Shown piece after piece: positions 37,115-61,200 of a DNA stretch of 64,000 nt; position 1 is the stretch's first letter, and each line of letters starts with the position of its first letter. The DNA comes from Enoplosus armatus (Eukaryota; Chordata; Actinopteri; Centrarchiformes; Enoplosidae), in assembly GCF_043641665.1 (NCBI RefSeq), contig NC_092194.1, positions 16,493,298 to 16,557,297 of the forward strand. The letters are read 5' to 3'. The position numbers and the translations under genes are program-made. Below the pieces are notes generated by a model that was not told the DNA's origin, did not search any database, and saw only the letters and a program-made list of their open reading frames with translations.

Positions 37115-40100
37115 TGCCGAATGAGTATTTTATTTATAACCAGTTTATAAAAATAAAATACAAAATAATTTTAAAACAAAAAAGAAAAAAACACTGTACA
37201 AGGCATTGATATGATACAAATGATAGAATAAACATAAATAATTACAGTTATATACAATGCAAAACTCCCACTTGTTACATTCTTTCCTTGCGACTGTACA
37301 GTTACATTTCAAAACCATGACATACATTACAACACAAAAATATCAACCATTAAAAAATCTCAAGTCAAAATGATGGATGGGCAAATTAGCAAATGTTACA
37401 ATAAATCATTTCTGTCAAGTATTTATAAGTTACTAACAAGTAATCCGATGTTATGACATGAGAAGTGTACCAGTGCACACCAAAGCTTTCATTAGTTTCC
37501 ATCTCACTTTTCAAAATAAAATAAAACAGCTGGGTTTGTTCTGTTGGCCTATGGGTATCTGTCACCACAAATACCGGCAAGCTACTATAAATATGACACC
37601 TTTCTAAGAGCAGGCCACTTTAAAAAAGTGACAAAGAAAATCTCATCTGGAAGGTATCACTAGTACTACAACTACACACCACTTATGTGCAATAATAATT
37701 TAAAAAAACACGAGAAGAAATCTGATTATCCTTTAAAACCAGCAGCACTGTTTAGTGTCTGTTCCTCCCTTCCACTGAAGCCTGTTAGCATATAAGTTAT
37801 GGTTTTACAATAATTATTTTATTTAAATAATTACTTTGAATATTTTACAGGTATATATTAAAAGTCTGCACAACAGCGTTCTGAATTTTGAAAGCTTGAA
37901 ATATCTTGAAATCTGTGAGCGTCGAAGGAGGGAGAATTCAGACATTGATTGCTGGCGACGTGTAGAAGATGCACGTCAGTTGTTTGAGAGCATACAGTTA
38001 TCACACTAACAGACACACCTTGAACACTGCACCCTGAAATTTTTACCACCAGTCAATCAGTAAAAGGCCCACGCACTCTCACAGAAAAACAGGGAGCTCT
38101 CCGGTAGAAGCACAGCTTTGTAAGCACAGGAGTCTGACAGCACTGATTTCAGTGGTGATATATTGACCACGCTGACGGGCATGGTAGCACATGCCATTCA
38201 CAGATGGGAGATAAGTGACGGGAAGGCTCGGCTCGGCCTAATAGTGGAATGATCTCCAACACAGACAAGGCTCAGTCATCCCTCGCTACGCACAGAGGGG
38301 CAGAGAAGAGACATTAAGGCGACTGACTGACTGAACGCTGTCTGCCTTCAGGATGAGTCATCATAGCTGCTCTGTGAGGCTAGCGTAGGTTTCTGCAAGA
38401 TCTGCATGAGTCAAACAGCACATTTCATATCTACAAAGCAATGCGCCCATTCAATCTCTATACACTCCCGTATTTATCAAGTCAAACCACATCTGCAAAA
38501 TGTATCAAAATATTTGGCAATGTGATTTTTTTGTGCAGTCATCTCCTACAGAGGCTGCCATTAATCCTTCAACTCGTGTTGTTTCCTGTGACACCAGTGC
38601 TTAAAATACAGCAAAGTCTATTCTCCTTTTTCTTTATTTTTCTGGTAATTCTTTTGTGCATCACGTCAGCTAGTGGCACTGATAAAAAATACAGTCTATC
38701 ATATTCCAGCAACACAATCATCCCAAGTCAGTGCAGGAAGCGCAGAAAACTAGTCATACATCGGGCGGGAAGAGGAATAGTGAGAGATGGGTCCGAGAAA
38801 ATACGCAGAAATTAAAGCTGCTCACCCAACAGGTAATGAAGTCACTGCTGGGTTTAAATCTTCACGACATAGATGCTGTGTGATGGGAAGTGGTATGCAG
38901 CTTTTTACTTGGTTGATTCAGATTTTCTTTTCTCTGTTGAGCATGCAAAGAGTAGCACTGGGAGGAAGCTGGAGTTATTTTACAGTATCTTACAAGCAGA
39001 GGAGTGGGAGGAGGCTGTGGAGGAGAGTCTCAGTGAGGAATCCTAACTAATTAAACACAAACAAATACTCTGATTCCGTCGCCGTGTTCACAAACATACT
39101 GCGTGTCATTATATAAAAAGACAATCTCCGGCGCAGGAGGAACAAACAATAAAAAAAATAAAACAGTGCACATGGAAGCATGGAACATCATTTTGGTGTG
39201 AGAAATATATGTACATATGGCCTCCATTTTCAATAACATTTGACAAAATGTTGTTTGAGGTCTGAAATTCACATTTATAACGTTTTATCTCCAACACTGA
39301 CCTGGTATATATACAGGACAGTTAAGTCGGGTTTCCTTTTTGTCATTACAAATAATAGCTACTCTGTCATCAAGTAAACTGTTGCTCAAATTGTGTTGCT
39401 ACCTTTTCTACATAAAAGAATACTGGTGAAAAGGGTCGTCTTATAACGGCTGGCACAAGTTTGTTTTTTGGCTCCTTTTTATTCCTAATTACAAATAAAC
39501 CAAAAGTGAATCCTCGAGCTGCCCAAAGTGCCAAGGCACACGCTGAGACAAACATCTGTGTCTGAACATTACTCATCGGTAATGTACCTTGTGTTGTTTA
39601 AGCTTACTACTGCTACTACGACTACCATAACTGGAAACACGTGTTCCATCAACGCCTTTGGATCTAAAAGGAGTTTCACAACTCTCACTTGTAACCCCTT
39701 CTTTCAGTGTGACACTTACATTCCCTCTTAGCAACACAGTAGGCACAAAAAGGTGTGTGTCCTCACGCTCTTTACATGATTGATTGTATAAAAGGGTCAC
39801 TTTGGAGTAATCCCTTTCGATTAAACATTTAACAACTTATGTGAGTGTCACAAAACCATACATCCACTATCACACAGAAGAGGGTAGGAGTCGTAAGCAT
39901 CGCTAAGCATCAAAATAAATATCTCAATAAATACAACTGTACACAAATTCTGGCTTTATGCATTCACATATAGCATAAAGTAAATATTATACCCTGCCTG
40001 CAATCTCCAAATACACAGGAGATAACTGAGTCAACCCCAGGCCAATATTTAATTAAGTTGTGAACAGCTATACTGATATTCCATCAGTATAATCCAAGTG

Positions 40101-40851
40101 CATCAATACTGGGGATAAATAAGTTACACTATATTGTGGTGCAGGATGGATCAAGATGAATAACCAGGAAGCTGATTTATTTATGTGCCCACTGGTCCAA
40201 CTAACTATTGATTATGTATTATAGTACTATCTGCATTAGGAAATTGCTGTTTAATTTTGCAGCTGTATTATTTTTACTCTACAACATGATAATATAAATA
40301 AAATGAGGACCCTGACATGTCAACATAGCTAGTTTGATAAGTTATCATGAAGGGGCACCCCACCGATTTTACACATTAAGTTCAGTTTATTCGCCCGCAA
40401 ACTGGAGGTGTGGGGGTTGAAAGAAGTGGGCACTTATGAGACGGAGGGGCTGTGACGAAAGACGCTAGTTTGTTGCCTAATGGGAAATGTAGGAACCAGC
40501 ATTTTTGGAGGTTAACAGACTAAAAGTCAGGATATCCTGGCTTTTGCTGCACAGATTTTGACCATCGCTTATTAAATCTGTCTCTAACAAGTCCAACATC
40601 GTTATGGAAGTGCAATACTAAATGGCTGGAGTACCCCTGTAAAGCCGGGCACATAAATAAATGACAAACCCTGTGTGCAAATAGAAGGAGTGAAGAGAAC
40701 AGTGGGAGACGACGAGACAAGTGTAAAACAGGGAAACAAGATTATTTTCTAATTATACAGGAAGACTCAGGCTTTTATCCTGACTGCGGTCTACCCTATC
40801 ATAAACGGAGTCTTCCCATCCTCTGCTGTGGCAGCGCGACCTGGTGGGAAA
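37115..40851 (-). other. ttbk2: ttbk2 3' UTR (inferred), with AATAAA near its end
   Basis: From the ttbk2 stop at 40852 to a minus-strand AATAAA at 37134-37129 there is no gene or splice-linked exon on either strand, so a 3' UTR of about 3.7 kb is the simplest reading. Earlier AATAAA-like signals may give shorter forms. The extent is inferred. Confidence 0.5.
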
Positions 40852-51581
<10,730 letters not shown>

Positions 51582-51674
51582 CCCGGCTATGGACCAGGGA
51601 CGCTGTCCTCACTGCTTCCCCCCTTGACCAGCTGCCTCAGACGGGGCGGGGCATTTGGGCCTTGATAGAGAACC
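51582..51674 (-). other. ttbk2: ttbk2 5' UTR, second exon part
   Basis: Upstream of the ATG the sequence stays free of an in-frame alternative start and reaches a plausible acceptor (pyrimidine-rich then GTAG) whose first exonic base would be 51674. A 5-codon uORF (ATG at 51654, stop at 51639-51637) lies within it. The boundary is predicted only. Confidence 0.55.
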
Positions 51675-52446
51675 CTACGGAAGCCCAGGAGACACAAAAC
51701 TGTCAGAAGCAGAGGAATAAATCCCAAGAAAATCAGTTGAAATCTGGTTATTTATGCTAATCTGCACAAACTTCAGCATCCTGTGCTAATGTTTTTTCTG
51801 TAGGTCTGGTTGAACTACATATGAAAGTTCAAAAGTCTCCCCAGTTGAGAGACAGAGTTAAACCCCTGGCTTAATGGCTGCAGCTTTCTGACACTCGACC
51901 ATCTTTGCAGCTGCCACACCTGCTGCCAGCAGCTGTCTTTCTAGACTCACCCCACCAACTCACAGGCAAAAGTCCTGCGTCTTAAATTACAAAAAGGCTT
52001 CATCTTGGTATCATTTTTCCCAGCCATGTATCTTCTGTGTATCACAGCCAAGGAGCACGTCTTATGAACAAAGTAAGTAAGTCTTGTCGGATGGAATGAG
52101 AACATTTAATATGCCTAATTTTGCATTAGGATGATCAGATCTGGCTGTGTGAAATAAAACACTATCTAATCACATTCGGCAGCACACATTCTGTATAAAT
52201 ACATTGATGTTCATCATATTGATCTGAATAAAGTCTAAAGTATTTTGCTTTGGTTAGGGAGACTTTTTCTTGTATTCTTAACTGAAGGCTACAGAAACAT
52301 GTATCACAATAACTTTGGTTCATCACAATAGGATGCCGTCTTTCAAGTGAGGTTTATACCAGATTTTTGTGCAACCCAAAGTCAAAATTCATACAAATAC
52401 TGTCCTGGACCATGTCCTTAAATGTATCTGATGCCTAAAGATGAAC

Positions 52447-52920
52447 TGGTACCACTTTCGGATAAGTCGCCCCTTATAAAACGTTTGTAAATTGGCTTAA
52501 AAACGAATGCCTTTTTCAATAGTTACAAAATAATTTACTAAAGACAAAAGCAATGTTTGGGTTGCCAGATTTTTATTTGGTAGAAATAGATTGTTATTAC
52601 ATTAATAAATACTTGAAGGTTACACGTTTTCTATGAAGCCAATAAGTCTGCACCTATACATGTTGATAATAAAATAATAATTAATGAATAATTAATAAAA
52701 ATCATTTTGGTCCAGATTCTCTGCAGGTTTTTCTAGAAGGTGAATTAATTAAAGAGCTAAAAAGGCAAATGTCCTGCAGGATTCATTTGCAACCCAGAAG
52801 ATGTTCTCATTTATGGCTTATAATTGATTTATAAAGCATTAGTAAAGTATTCATTAATAAAGCCATTAGTTAGAACTTACAATCCCTTAATAAAGGGTGA
52901 CATATTAGAAAGTGGTGCCA
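52447..52920. mobile_element. MITE with terminal inverted repeats 'tggtaccactttc'
   Basis: The left end 'tggtaccactttcggataag' is mirrored by the right end '..agaaagtggtgcca'. Between them 'ccccttataaa' pairs with 'cttaataaagggtgac'. Length is about 474 bases with no ORF, so it is a non-autonomous DNA transposon. Confidence 0.85.
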
Positions 52921-53789
52921 ATAAATATATTGCTATATACCACAAGCTTTCTTTAAACTAAGCAGGCTGTCTGTACAATAACAATCAAATAGGAGTTTCC
53001 CCTGGACAAGCTGTCTATATACTCCTGTATTATACAACAACCATAAGCATTTCTCAGGTGAGCACACGCTGGTAACTTCCTTTAGTCTGGCTTCAAACAG
53101 TTGAAGCAAACCCAGCAAACTCGACTTCGATTCATCATTCTGCACACAGCGCGCAGGCATCTACGGTTACGCAACGAGCCTTCAAAACACTATTTGGTTA
53201 CAGGGCATGACATCCCGACATCAAGGAGGCAATCAATCCCATCATGCAGCAGGATGAGGTTGGGAGATGGAAGAGGGCAAAACGTGGTTTGACTAGATAA
53301 CTGTGAAATGACAAGCATGACATGTGACACAGGGTTAAGACTCAGGTGTACTTGGTGCAGCAGCTCGAACACTAGTGGACGAGGATTATAGCGTCTCAGG
53401 ATTATAAATCTCTGTTTAAGACAGACCTTTACTCCAATAGCCTTTGAACAGTATCATTTTAGTATGTAGTTACTATTTATTACCATTGCCTATAATAATG
53501 TCTGGATTTATGTGATTTACTATGAACACTGACAGTCCAAGATTCTGATTAAATTTGTATATCATCTTAATATATTTATATATCTGTATAACATACCATC
53601 TATATTTTTATTTTCATGAAAGTGAAACGCTTTGTTACTTTATTCAGAAAAAGCACTATAAGGTGAATCAAGGTTATTATAATTAAGGTTCAGATGAGAC
53701 CCTGAGAACAGGAAGCCTTTTATTAATCAGTATACCATTATGAAAGTTACACTAATTAAAAATGAACAATACTACTGGGGTCTACAGCC

Positions 53790-54130
53790 ATGCTAGCTCT
53801 GGCAGGCTACTTAGGCACAGCGTGAGCTAAATGCTAATTTCAGCATGCTAACATGCTCAAAATAACAATGCCAATATGTTGATGTTTAGCAGGTAGGACT
53901 TGCATGTTAGCATGCTATCAGCACAGTTGACGCTGATGGGAATGTCATTAGTTTTGCAGGTATTTGGCATATAAACCAAAGTACTGGGGAAAAAATTGCA
54001 ATTTTGACGTGATGGCGGCGCTAGATGACGTCAGGGGAGCACCAAAGTGATTACAATTCATTCTCTGGGGATCACAAATGTCTGTTCAAACTGTCATGGC
54101 CACCCATCAAATAGTATTTGAGATTCATTC
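53790..54130. mobile_element. Percomorph interspersed repeat rich in 'gctaacatgct'
   Basis: It contains 'gctaatttcagcatgctaac', 'gttgatgtttagcaggta', 'gctgatgggaatgtcattag' and 'ttttgcaggtatttggcat', a chain of blocks that I recognise as a very common spiny-rayed fish repeat. Non-coding. Confidence 0.75.
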
Positions 54131-56353
54131 TGGGCCAAAGTGGTGGACCAACATTGCCGTCCCCAGAGGAAACAGGTGGAACAGACGTTGAAAACAATCA
54201 AGCTTCTGACCATGTCTTTGTGCCAAACACCTCTCTTTAAAGCCATACTGGCCGAAGCTGAACCAAACTCCTATAAAGGTCTCTTTTTGGCAACAACTTA
54301 TGTCAATGTCAAGCACTACAATATCTAGTATTTCTCCTCATGTGTAGCATCTGAGGGTCTGCAAGACTTTGAAGACAGAGAGAAAGCAAGTGAGAGCAGT
54401 CTTGTACAAACATCACTGGAATTCTTGATATTATGCTAATTGGTAGCGATGCAAAAACATGGAGTACGCCATCAAAACCACAGGAGAAACATGGTGTACA
54501 AAACCCTTTTTAACCCAGAGGGGATGAGAGAAAGTCACTGTAAACACTGATTAGATAACCTCTGCTGTTAGTCCTGTGTCACAACTTCAAGGTCACCCCA
54601 TGTTCTGGTGTTTCCCTTCTCTGACGGGAAGAAATACTTCTTCTTTCACATCTGAGCTATCGTGCATGAGACATCCTTTCTTTGCAAGTAGGTAATTTGT
54701 TCAAAATTCATCAAAGGAGAGACGGCTGCTGTTTGCCACATTCAACTTCTACCGATCTGTGAATGTGAGAAAAACACAAGCTTCTGACAGGAAACTGGAA
54801 GATACAGAAGAAAGGATGGATGTTTTGGGAGGTCTCTGTTCCCTAACTTAACCTATACTTTTACGTCAAGAGTCTGGATTAGTCGAAGACATTTTGTACC
54901 TTTTTCATCCCTAAAAAAACAGCCCAAGTGAGTCAGAATAGCAGCAAAGATGCTGGGATGCTACCTGCCAGTCAGAACACACACTGCATATAACAAGCTT
55001 AAGCCACTTCTACAACACACATGCCCTCAAACACAAGCTCGTACATATATTACATAAGTGCACACACACACCTATGCACAAGCCAAGGCTGCCTCACGCT
55101 GTGACTAATCTCACACCTCACAGAGAGGCACGGCTCTGCTCTTCCTCCTCCTCCTCCTCCATATGAAACAACCATCAATGAAGAAAAAAAAGCCCAGGAG
55201 GAGCAGACCTTGGACCAAAAATTAACCAATCTATGATAGCTAGATCCTGTCTCATCATGAATCACGCTTCCTGACCTCCTGCATCTCCATGGCGACGATG
55301 GTGCAGTGCCATTTTCATTTGCTGACTGCAGCTTGTCGTCGCCTCTGCCCTTTTGGTCTGCTAGAAGCTGCAAGTTTACAGCTACGTGAAGCATCATGAG
55401 ATGTCAATGAGTGATTCCACCCCAGAGGATTCCTCCTGCTCCTCCACTTAAAGCTAAATGCTGGAGTTGTTTTCTTAGGAAATATTGACAACAAGCAAAC
55501 ACGCTCTGACCCTAAAGGCCATCCATGCATGCATATGCAATAACACATGGCTCAAGGTGGGATAAACTTGACTGAAAATCAAACGTATGCTTTTTTTCTG
55601 ATCCGAGTGCGTTGTGGCACAGCAGCAAAACAGGGGGACTTGTTTGAGCTGCTGCTGCATGAAATTAGTGTCTGGTCTCACAACTTTGTGTGCAGGACAA
55701 GGCCCCGAGAGGAGCCAGCATGGGGAGGCCCTCCACACTCCGGTTCCTTTCAAGTCACAGCATGGATGCAACTGATCCAGTGCGAAGAAACAGTGAATGA
55801 TGAGAGTGTGTGTTTATATGGCATAGCGGCTCCACTGAAGGCTTTACTATTAAAAATGCATTCTGAGCAGTACATGGTTTGAGTAATAACTTCAGATAAA
55901 CAGTGCCTCAAATCCGTCATTTTAACAGCCATTTGTACAAAATAGTTTGACAAATGCAAAAAGACAAACACAAATACCTCCGGTTAGTTGTTTTCAATGG
56001 GATGCGAAAGGTAGAAAAGCTGCAGCAATGACAGGATACATTTTCCATGCTGGTCTGCGAAATTAAACCAGCTATCCTGCCTGCAGCAGCGGACCGACGG
56101 GCTTTGCCGTGGAGAGCTGTTGCATAGCGAGTTGGTTGCCACAGCAGATTTACTCAGGCGCGTCCACGCACACTGGCCGTCACACAGGCCACGCAACCTC
56201 ATCCCGCCTGGCGTGTAGGAGGTTATACTGACAACATGCAGGACAACAAGCTCAATGCATGCAGCTGCAAGCTAGACAGAAGGGGTGTTTAGGGTTTTAG
56301 AAAGAGGCGAAACCGAAATGGGGGGCACAGCACGGCCCGCTATGGATCCTTAC

Positions 56354-56760
56354 CTCGGGTCTTTCACTGCCAATCCTTGATCCAAAGAAGAGCCGGGTGT
56401 GGTTACAAAAAATCCTCTACGTTTGGAGGCGGCGGGGACGACATCGAGCGGAATCCCATAGCGAGCGAACCGTCCATAGGAAGAGGTGGAGGCTGTAGCG
56501 TCGGCGGTTAGAAATAAACGAGCGGAGGGGAAATATGTCTGCGTGTGGTCGTCCCTTTTCTCTTTCTGCCTGTCACCTCAGCATCTCTATCGGTCGCTGC
56601 GGACCCGTGATGTGACGACTCTGTGATGATCATCAGCCTTCCTGCGCGCGCGGGCTCGATTCGATCGCCCCTCGCAACAGCTCGGTCGCGCGCAACGGGG
56701 TCCTTTAAAAGCTCGTTCGCGGCTCAACAGTCGACGCGCGCGCTGCACGCAGTCAAAAGA
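56354..56760 (-). promoter_or_regulatory. ttbk2: ttbk2 first (non-coding) exon and CpG-island promoter
   Basis: Dense CpG sequence with a good donor (CGAG|gtaagg in minus sense) at the low end. The peak CpG density is at 56640-56750, with several alternating CG runs. It lies in the position expected for a ttbk2 TSS. The exon's upstream limit is not determinable here. Confidence 0.6.
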
Positions 56761-57241
56761 CCAGCGTTTGTTCTTACGGCTGTATTATTTAGTCGAATAT
56801 TATCATATGTACACGTCGCAGGATGAAAAATACAAATGTTTAGATATCAAATGATGCTAAAAACGAAGTAATCTCTGCAGTGTTTGAGGATACAATCTAA
56901 TTTGTTTGGAACGCGGCCACAGGAAAAAAAAAAAACTTTTTCGCAAAGACCACTGGGAGGCGGTATTAAGCCAAAGATTGTGTATATAACTGACGGTGTA
57001 CACAGCGATTAAAAGAAAATCCTCCACTTTGCAAAGTCGACATTTTCTCTTCCTCGGTGCTGTTTTTGCACTGAACCATAGAAAAAGCATTTAAACCATT
57101 TAACAGCCCTGAAAATAAAGTTGCCTCAAAAGCAAAACAAAGTAATAGATCTTGGATTTTTAATCAACATACATACATCATGCGTACACTCATTATCAAG
57201 CCATATATTTTTAGTCAAATTCTATCTCTAAAAACAAGTTA

Positions 57242-57585
57242 ATGTAATGTAATGTTTACCTTTTTATCTTTTGTTTATCACCACATACATATTTTATGTA
57301 CATTCTATTTTAATATATACAAATTCAATCCAGTACCTTACTGTAATACACAATATTACAGTGTATTGCAGTGGTACTATCATTGTATATCCAATACATA
57401 TTATATATATAATATATTATATATGAGGATATATTATTTCCATGCACCACATATCTTGAACATCTAATAATAATATTGTGTATTACAGTAAGGTGCTGGA
57501 TTGAGTTTTCATAGATTAAAATAGACTGTACATGAAATGTATGTGATGATAAACAAAGGACAAAAAGATAAACATTACACTACAT
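57242..57585. repeat. Long inverted repeat (hairpin element), arms about 115 bases, 112-base spacer
   Basis: The left arm 57242-57358 and the right arm 57471-57585 are reverse complements, with scattered mismatches that I estimate by eye at roughly 10-15%. The arms carry 'ccttactgtaatacacaata' and its complement at the inner end. The spacer is itself AT-rich with a smaller 'tatatata' palindrome near 57400-57425. No ORF. Confidence 0.93.
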
Positions 57586-57839
57586 AAACATGTCACATAA
57601 ACATCTATGCATCTATCTATAGATTTTATTTGTTTGCTATGTCAAGTAATACATAAATAATATATATATTGAAATAATATAATAATTTATTCAAAAATCG
57701 AATTATTCTTCAAAAAAACAACAACTACTTATTAGTAGCAGCAAATTACTTAAAGCCCAGGTAATTCCCGAAACTCCTCGCGATAGCAGGTGCACAAGGA
57801 TTGCGTTCGATTGCAGTACCCGGAAAACAATGTCGGAGT

Positions 57840-58203
57840 GAGAGCTCTTCACCACACACTTCCCTTTCATCTGTTGTGACGTTTCCCGATCCAACCGGCC
57901 AGTGTGCTGTGTTGGTAGCTGGTAGGTAGCTAGCTGCTAGCTAACCTGCTGAGCTACCTCCTCCGCCTCTGAAGGCAGCTGAACGGAGCCGTGAATGAAC
58001 CCCGCACCTCAATGCATCTCCTGTGGCCGCGATGGCAGCGACAGAAACGGTCTGAGTCTGAGATCTTAGCCATGTAGCTAAATGGTTCACTGTATTTGTA
58101 GCTTAGTGTGATTCGTGCCCTTAGCTATTTCCACCAGTAGCTAGCTTTTTTCTGTTCGGGACAGACGGCGGCAGCTAGCCCCCTCTCTCGCCACTACAGG
58201 AGG
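57840..58203 (+). promoter_or_regulatory. tmem62: tmem62 promoter and 5' UTR
   Basis: GC-rich sequence upstream of the tmem62 ATG with a TGACGT (CRE half-site-like) at 57877-57882 and repeated 'gctagctagc' text. No TATA box seen. A 24-codon uORF is at 57995-58069 if the transcript starts upstream of it. Confidence 0.5.
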
Positions 58204-61200
58204 ATGCTGAAGCTGTTCGGTGCACTGGTTATCCTCGGACTGGCCCTGGCGTGCATCACCTCTTGGGTGCTGGACAGCTATGACACGGCTTGGCACCCTA
58301 AACGGAGCGTTCAGCACCCGACTGTCGGCGATGGAGATGAATCTAAGAGGAGTTCTCCACCATTTCCCGGCGGCGAGTTGAACAATATATTCTGGTTTAT
58401 ACAGGTGGGCTTTATTCCGTCTTGCTTGCTAGCTTTGTTTGGTCTTGCAAGCCGTAACCGTAAACGGAATGCTGTTTTCTAAGTTCAACCAGTATTTAAA
58501 GTTTCATGTATATAGCCTTACATTTAAAGTGAATTAGAATATCTACATTTGGCTTGGCAGTGTTGTTATAGGAAGCTAGCTATGGTAGTTCACCCACTGA
58601 ACTCTCTCCGAATGATTGACAGAAAGGGGTCACTGACCACAGAAGTGTGTCATTGTCAGGCAAAAAGGTGGTTCAGCAACACAGGAAGTTGTAGTCAGAC
58701 TTTGCACCGTTTGTGTTTTCCAGCTGTCATACTGCTGTGTTTAAAAAAAGGCTAGAAAAAACCCCAGATCTAATACTATTTTTAAATTTTTTTTTTATCC
58801 CTGATTCTGTTCAAGGTGTCCGACATTCACATTAGTCGATTTCATGACCCAAGACGGATTCCAGATTTTGAAAAGTTCTGCACTGACACAATTGAAGTCA
58901 TCAAGCCAGCTCTAGTGCTTGCAACAGGTACAGTAACCCCCCCTCTTTAACTAGTTTAAGATACTCGGAAAGTCTTAGCATTGTAATGAGGCTGACTGGG
59001 TGTGGCCCTCATGTCCAAAAAGAAAAATGCTGCTTCCCAGATGCCATGTTGTTTTTCAGCTGTATCTTCTTCCACTCCACAGGGGATCTGACAGATGCTA
59101 AAACAGAGAGTAAGGTGGGTTCCCTCCAGCATGAGGTGGAGTGGCAGGCTTACCACAACATCCTGAAGAGGTCCCGTGTGATGGAGCGCACTCGGTGGAT
59201 AGACATCCGTGGAAATCATGGTGATTAACCGCAGCACTTTAATGTTCTCTTTAAACTCACTGGGTAGAGTAGGGATTCAAGATTCAAGATCTGTATTTGA
59301 CACAGTGTACAATAAAGATTTTCTCAAGAATCCATTAACTGTGGTGCATTTTAGCATCACACAGGAAGTCATCCTACTCCTCCTCTTCAATGCTGCTTCT
59401 CCCCTCTGTTATTGGATCTCATGCTATTAAATGTGAAACAAGATATCCTTACTTTGTAACTGTCAAAAAAAGAAAGCTAGTTATTGGATCTGGAGTTTCT
59501 CTGACATTTCGCTGGCTATTCTGTTATTGATCACAGTTGTTGGTGTGTGTCAGTTTATCTGTTAGTGGGTTATAACAACAGATTTTGTTCGATATTTTGC
59601 TGTAAGATGAGGAAGTCTGATTCCTGGATTAAATATGTGTCACTCTGTGGGGAATTTCATCATTAGACATTCTGGTCCTTAGCAGTAAATCTTAAGGCTG
59701 TCGTCTTGTCAATTACCTCTTTTATAGTTTATGTTCTGCTGAATCTCACCATTATTTCATTTCTTCTGACAGATGCCTTCAATATTATTTCACTGGACAG
59801 CATCAACAATTATTACGGGTCAGTATGAAATGGTCAATGATACAGTAAATGCTCAATTTTAGATCCAGTCAGAGTCTACTGCTGCATGTCTTAATGCAGC
59901 AACCTGAGTGTGAAGTCGATCACAGCGCATAGTAACTTCAATGCCTCTGAAACATGAGTAGTTGCAGACCTATTTATTGACAATAAGCCAAGCTGTCTGA
60001 GCTCCCTGAGGACCAAAATAGAAGCAGAATCTACATGAGCAGACCGACTCTGTTGTCTTATGACACAAATTATGTTTTATGTGACATTGCTGCTTCTGTT
60101 AATGCTGATTGATCTTTTATCTCCCTAATATTGTTAATGTTGTGGTCATCCTCTGCCAGACAAAGTCTGTCTCTTATACAAGCCTAATTAATTTTTTTAA
60201 AATGCATTAAATTATCTCTGGTAGGATTGGAACTGCTGGCTCCATCCCAGAACACAGTATCTTGACTTTTTTCAATTGTCTCTAGGAAATACTCGGCTAA
60301 TCAGAAAGTAGGCTCTTTCCACTACGTTCACAAGACTCCCTTTGGCAACTACTCCTTTGTCTGTGCGGATGCCACTCTGACTCCAGGACCCAAGAGGCCG
60401 TACAATTTCTTTGGTATTCTCAACCAGGTACAGCTGTCTCTCACCTTCTCATGACAGAAGATAAACATTCGCTGAATTTATGACAAACTTCAGAAGGCAG
60501 AGAAACTTTGAAAACTGCGATCACTGGTTCTTTCATTACAGTTGGATTTGTTAAAGATTAGAGGAGACTTAAATGATTTAAGGTCGTAATCCTAAATCCT
60601 AAAATGTTGCCATTGAATCGTAAACAGAAAAGAAAATGTGGTTTGTTTAAGAAATAAGCAAATAGAAGGTTGTACTAACACATACAACTGACAGTTACAG
60701 CACAAAACGTCCAGTATCCTCTTACTTTAAATGGTAAGCGGTGCTGTAAATGTGAATCTTCTGAAATGAAAATATTCACTCTGTCTTCAAAGGAATAAAT
60801 ATAACACTTATACACTGTAGATAATGGATGTAATGGAACATGTAGTTATTATAGTGTTTTTTTATGACAGACTCAAATGGACTTGCTGGACACGTTCAGA
60901 GCTGAGAGTCTGAAAAGCAACCAGTCGATCTGGTTTGGCCACTACACCACCTCCACTGTCGTCTCACCTTCTCCAGGAGTGCGGGACATGATGAGGTAAA
61001 GAAACACCAGATGTTAGACACTAAACCAGTTTCTTTTTAAATATTGGGTGTGTAAATACATATTTAAATTATGTCGCATTATGTTACAACAGTTCTTACA
61101 TTTGGACTTCTTGTGTTTAGATCTGCAGTTGCGTATCTGTGTGGCCACCTGCACACACTGGGTGGCCTGATGCCCGTCCTCCACAGCCGACATCCCCAAG

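Larger units (their letters stand above)
51675..56353 (-). other. ttbk2: ttbk2 5' UTR intron (inferred), about 4.7 kb
   Basis: It runs between the predicted donor at 56351-56353 and the predicted acceptor near 51675. It contains two repeats annotated separately (52447-52920 and 53790-54130) and no coding block that I recognise. Confidence 0.5.

Noticed and set aside
56640..56760. Short open frame in the CpG island at the ttbk2 promoter
   Set aside because: An effect of GC-rich sequence. There is no homology and no partner exon.
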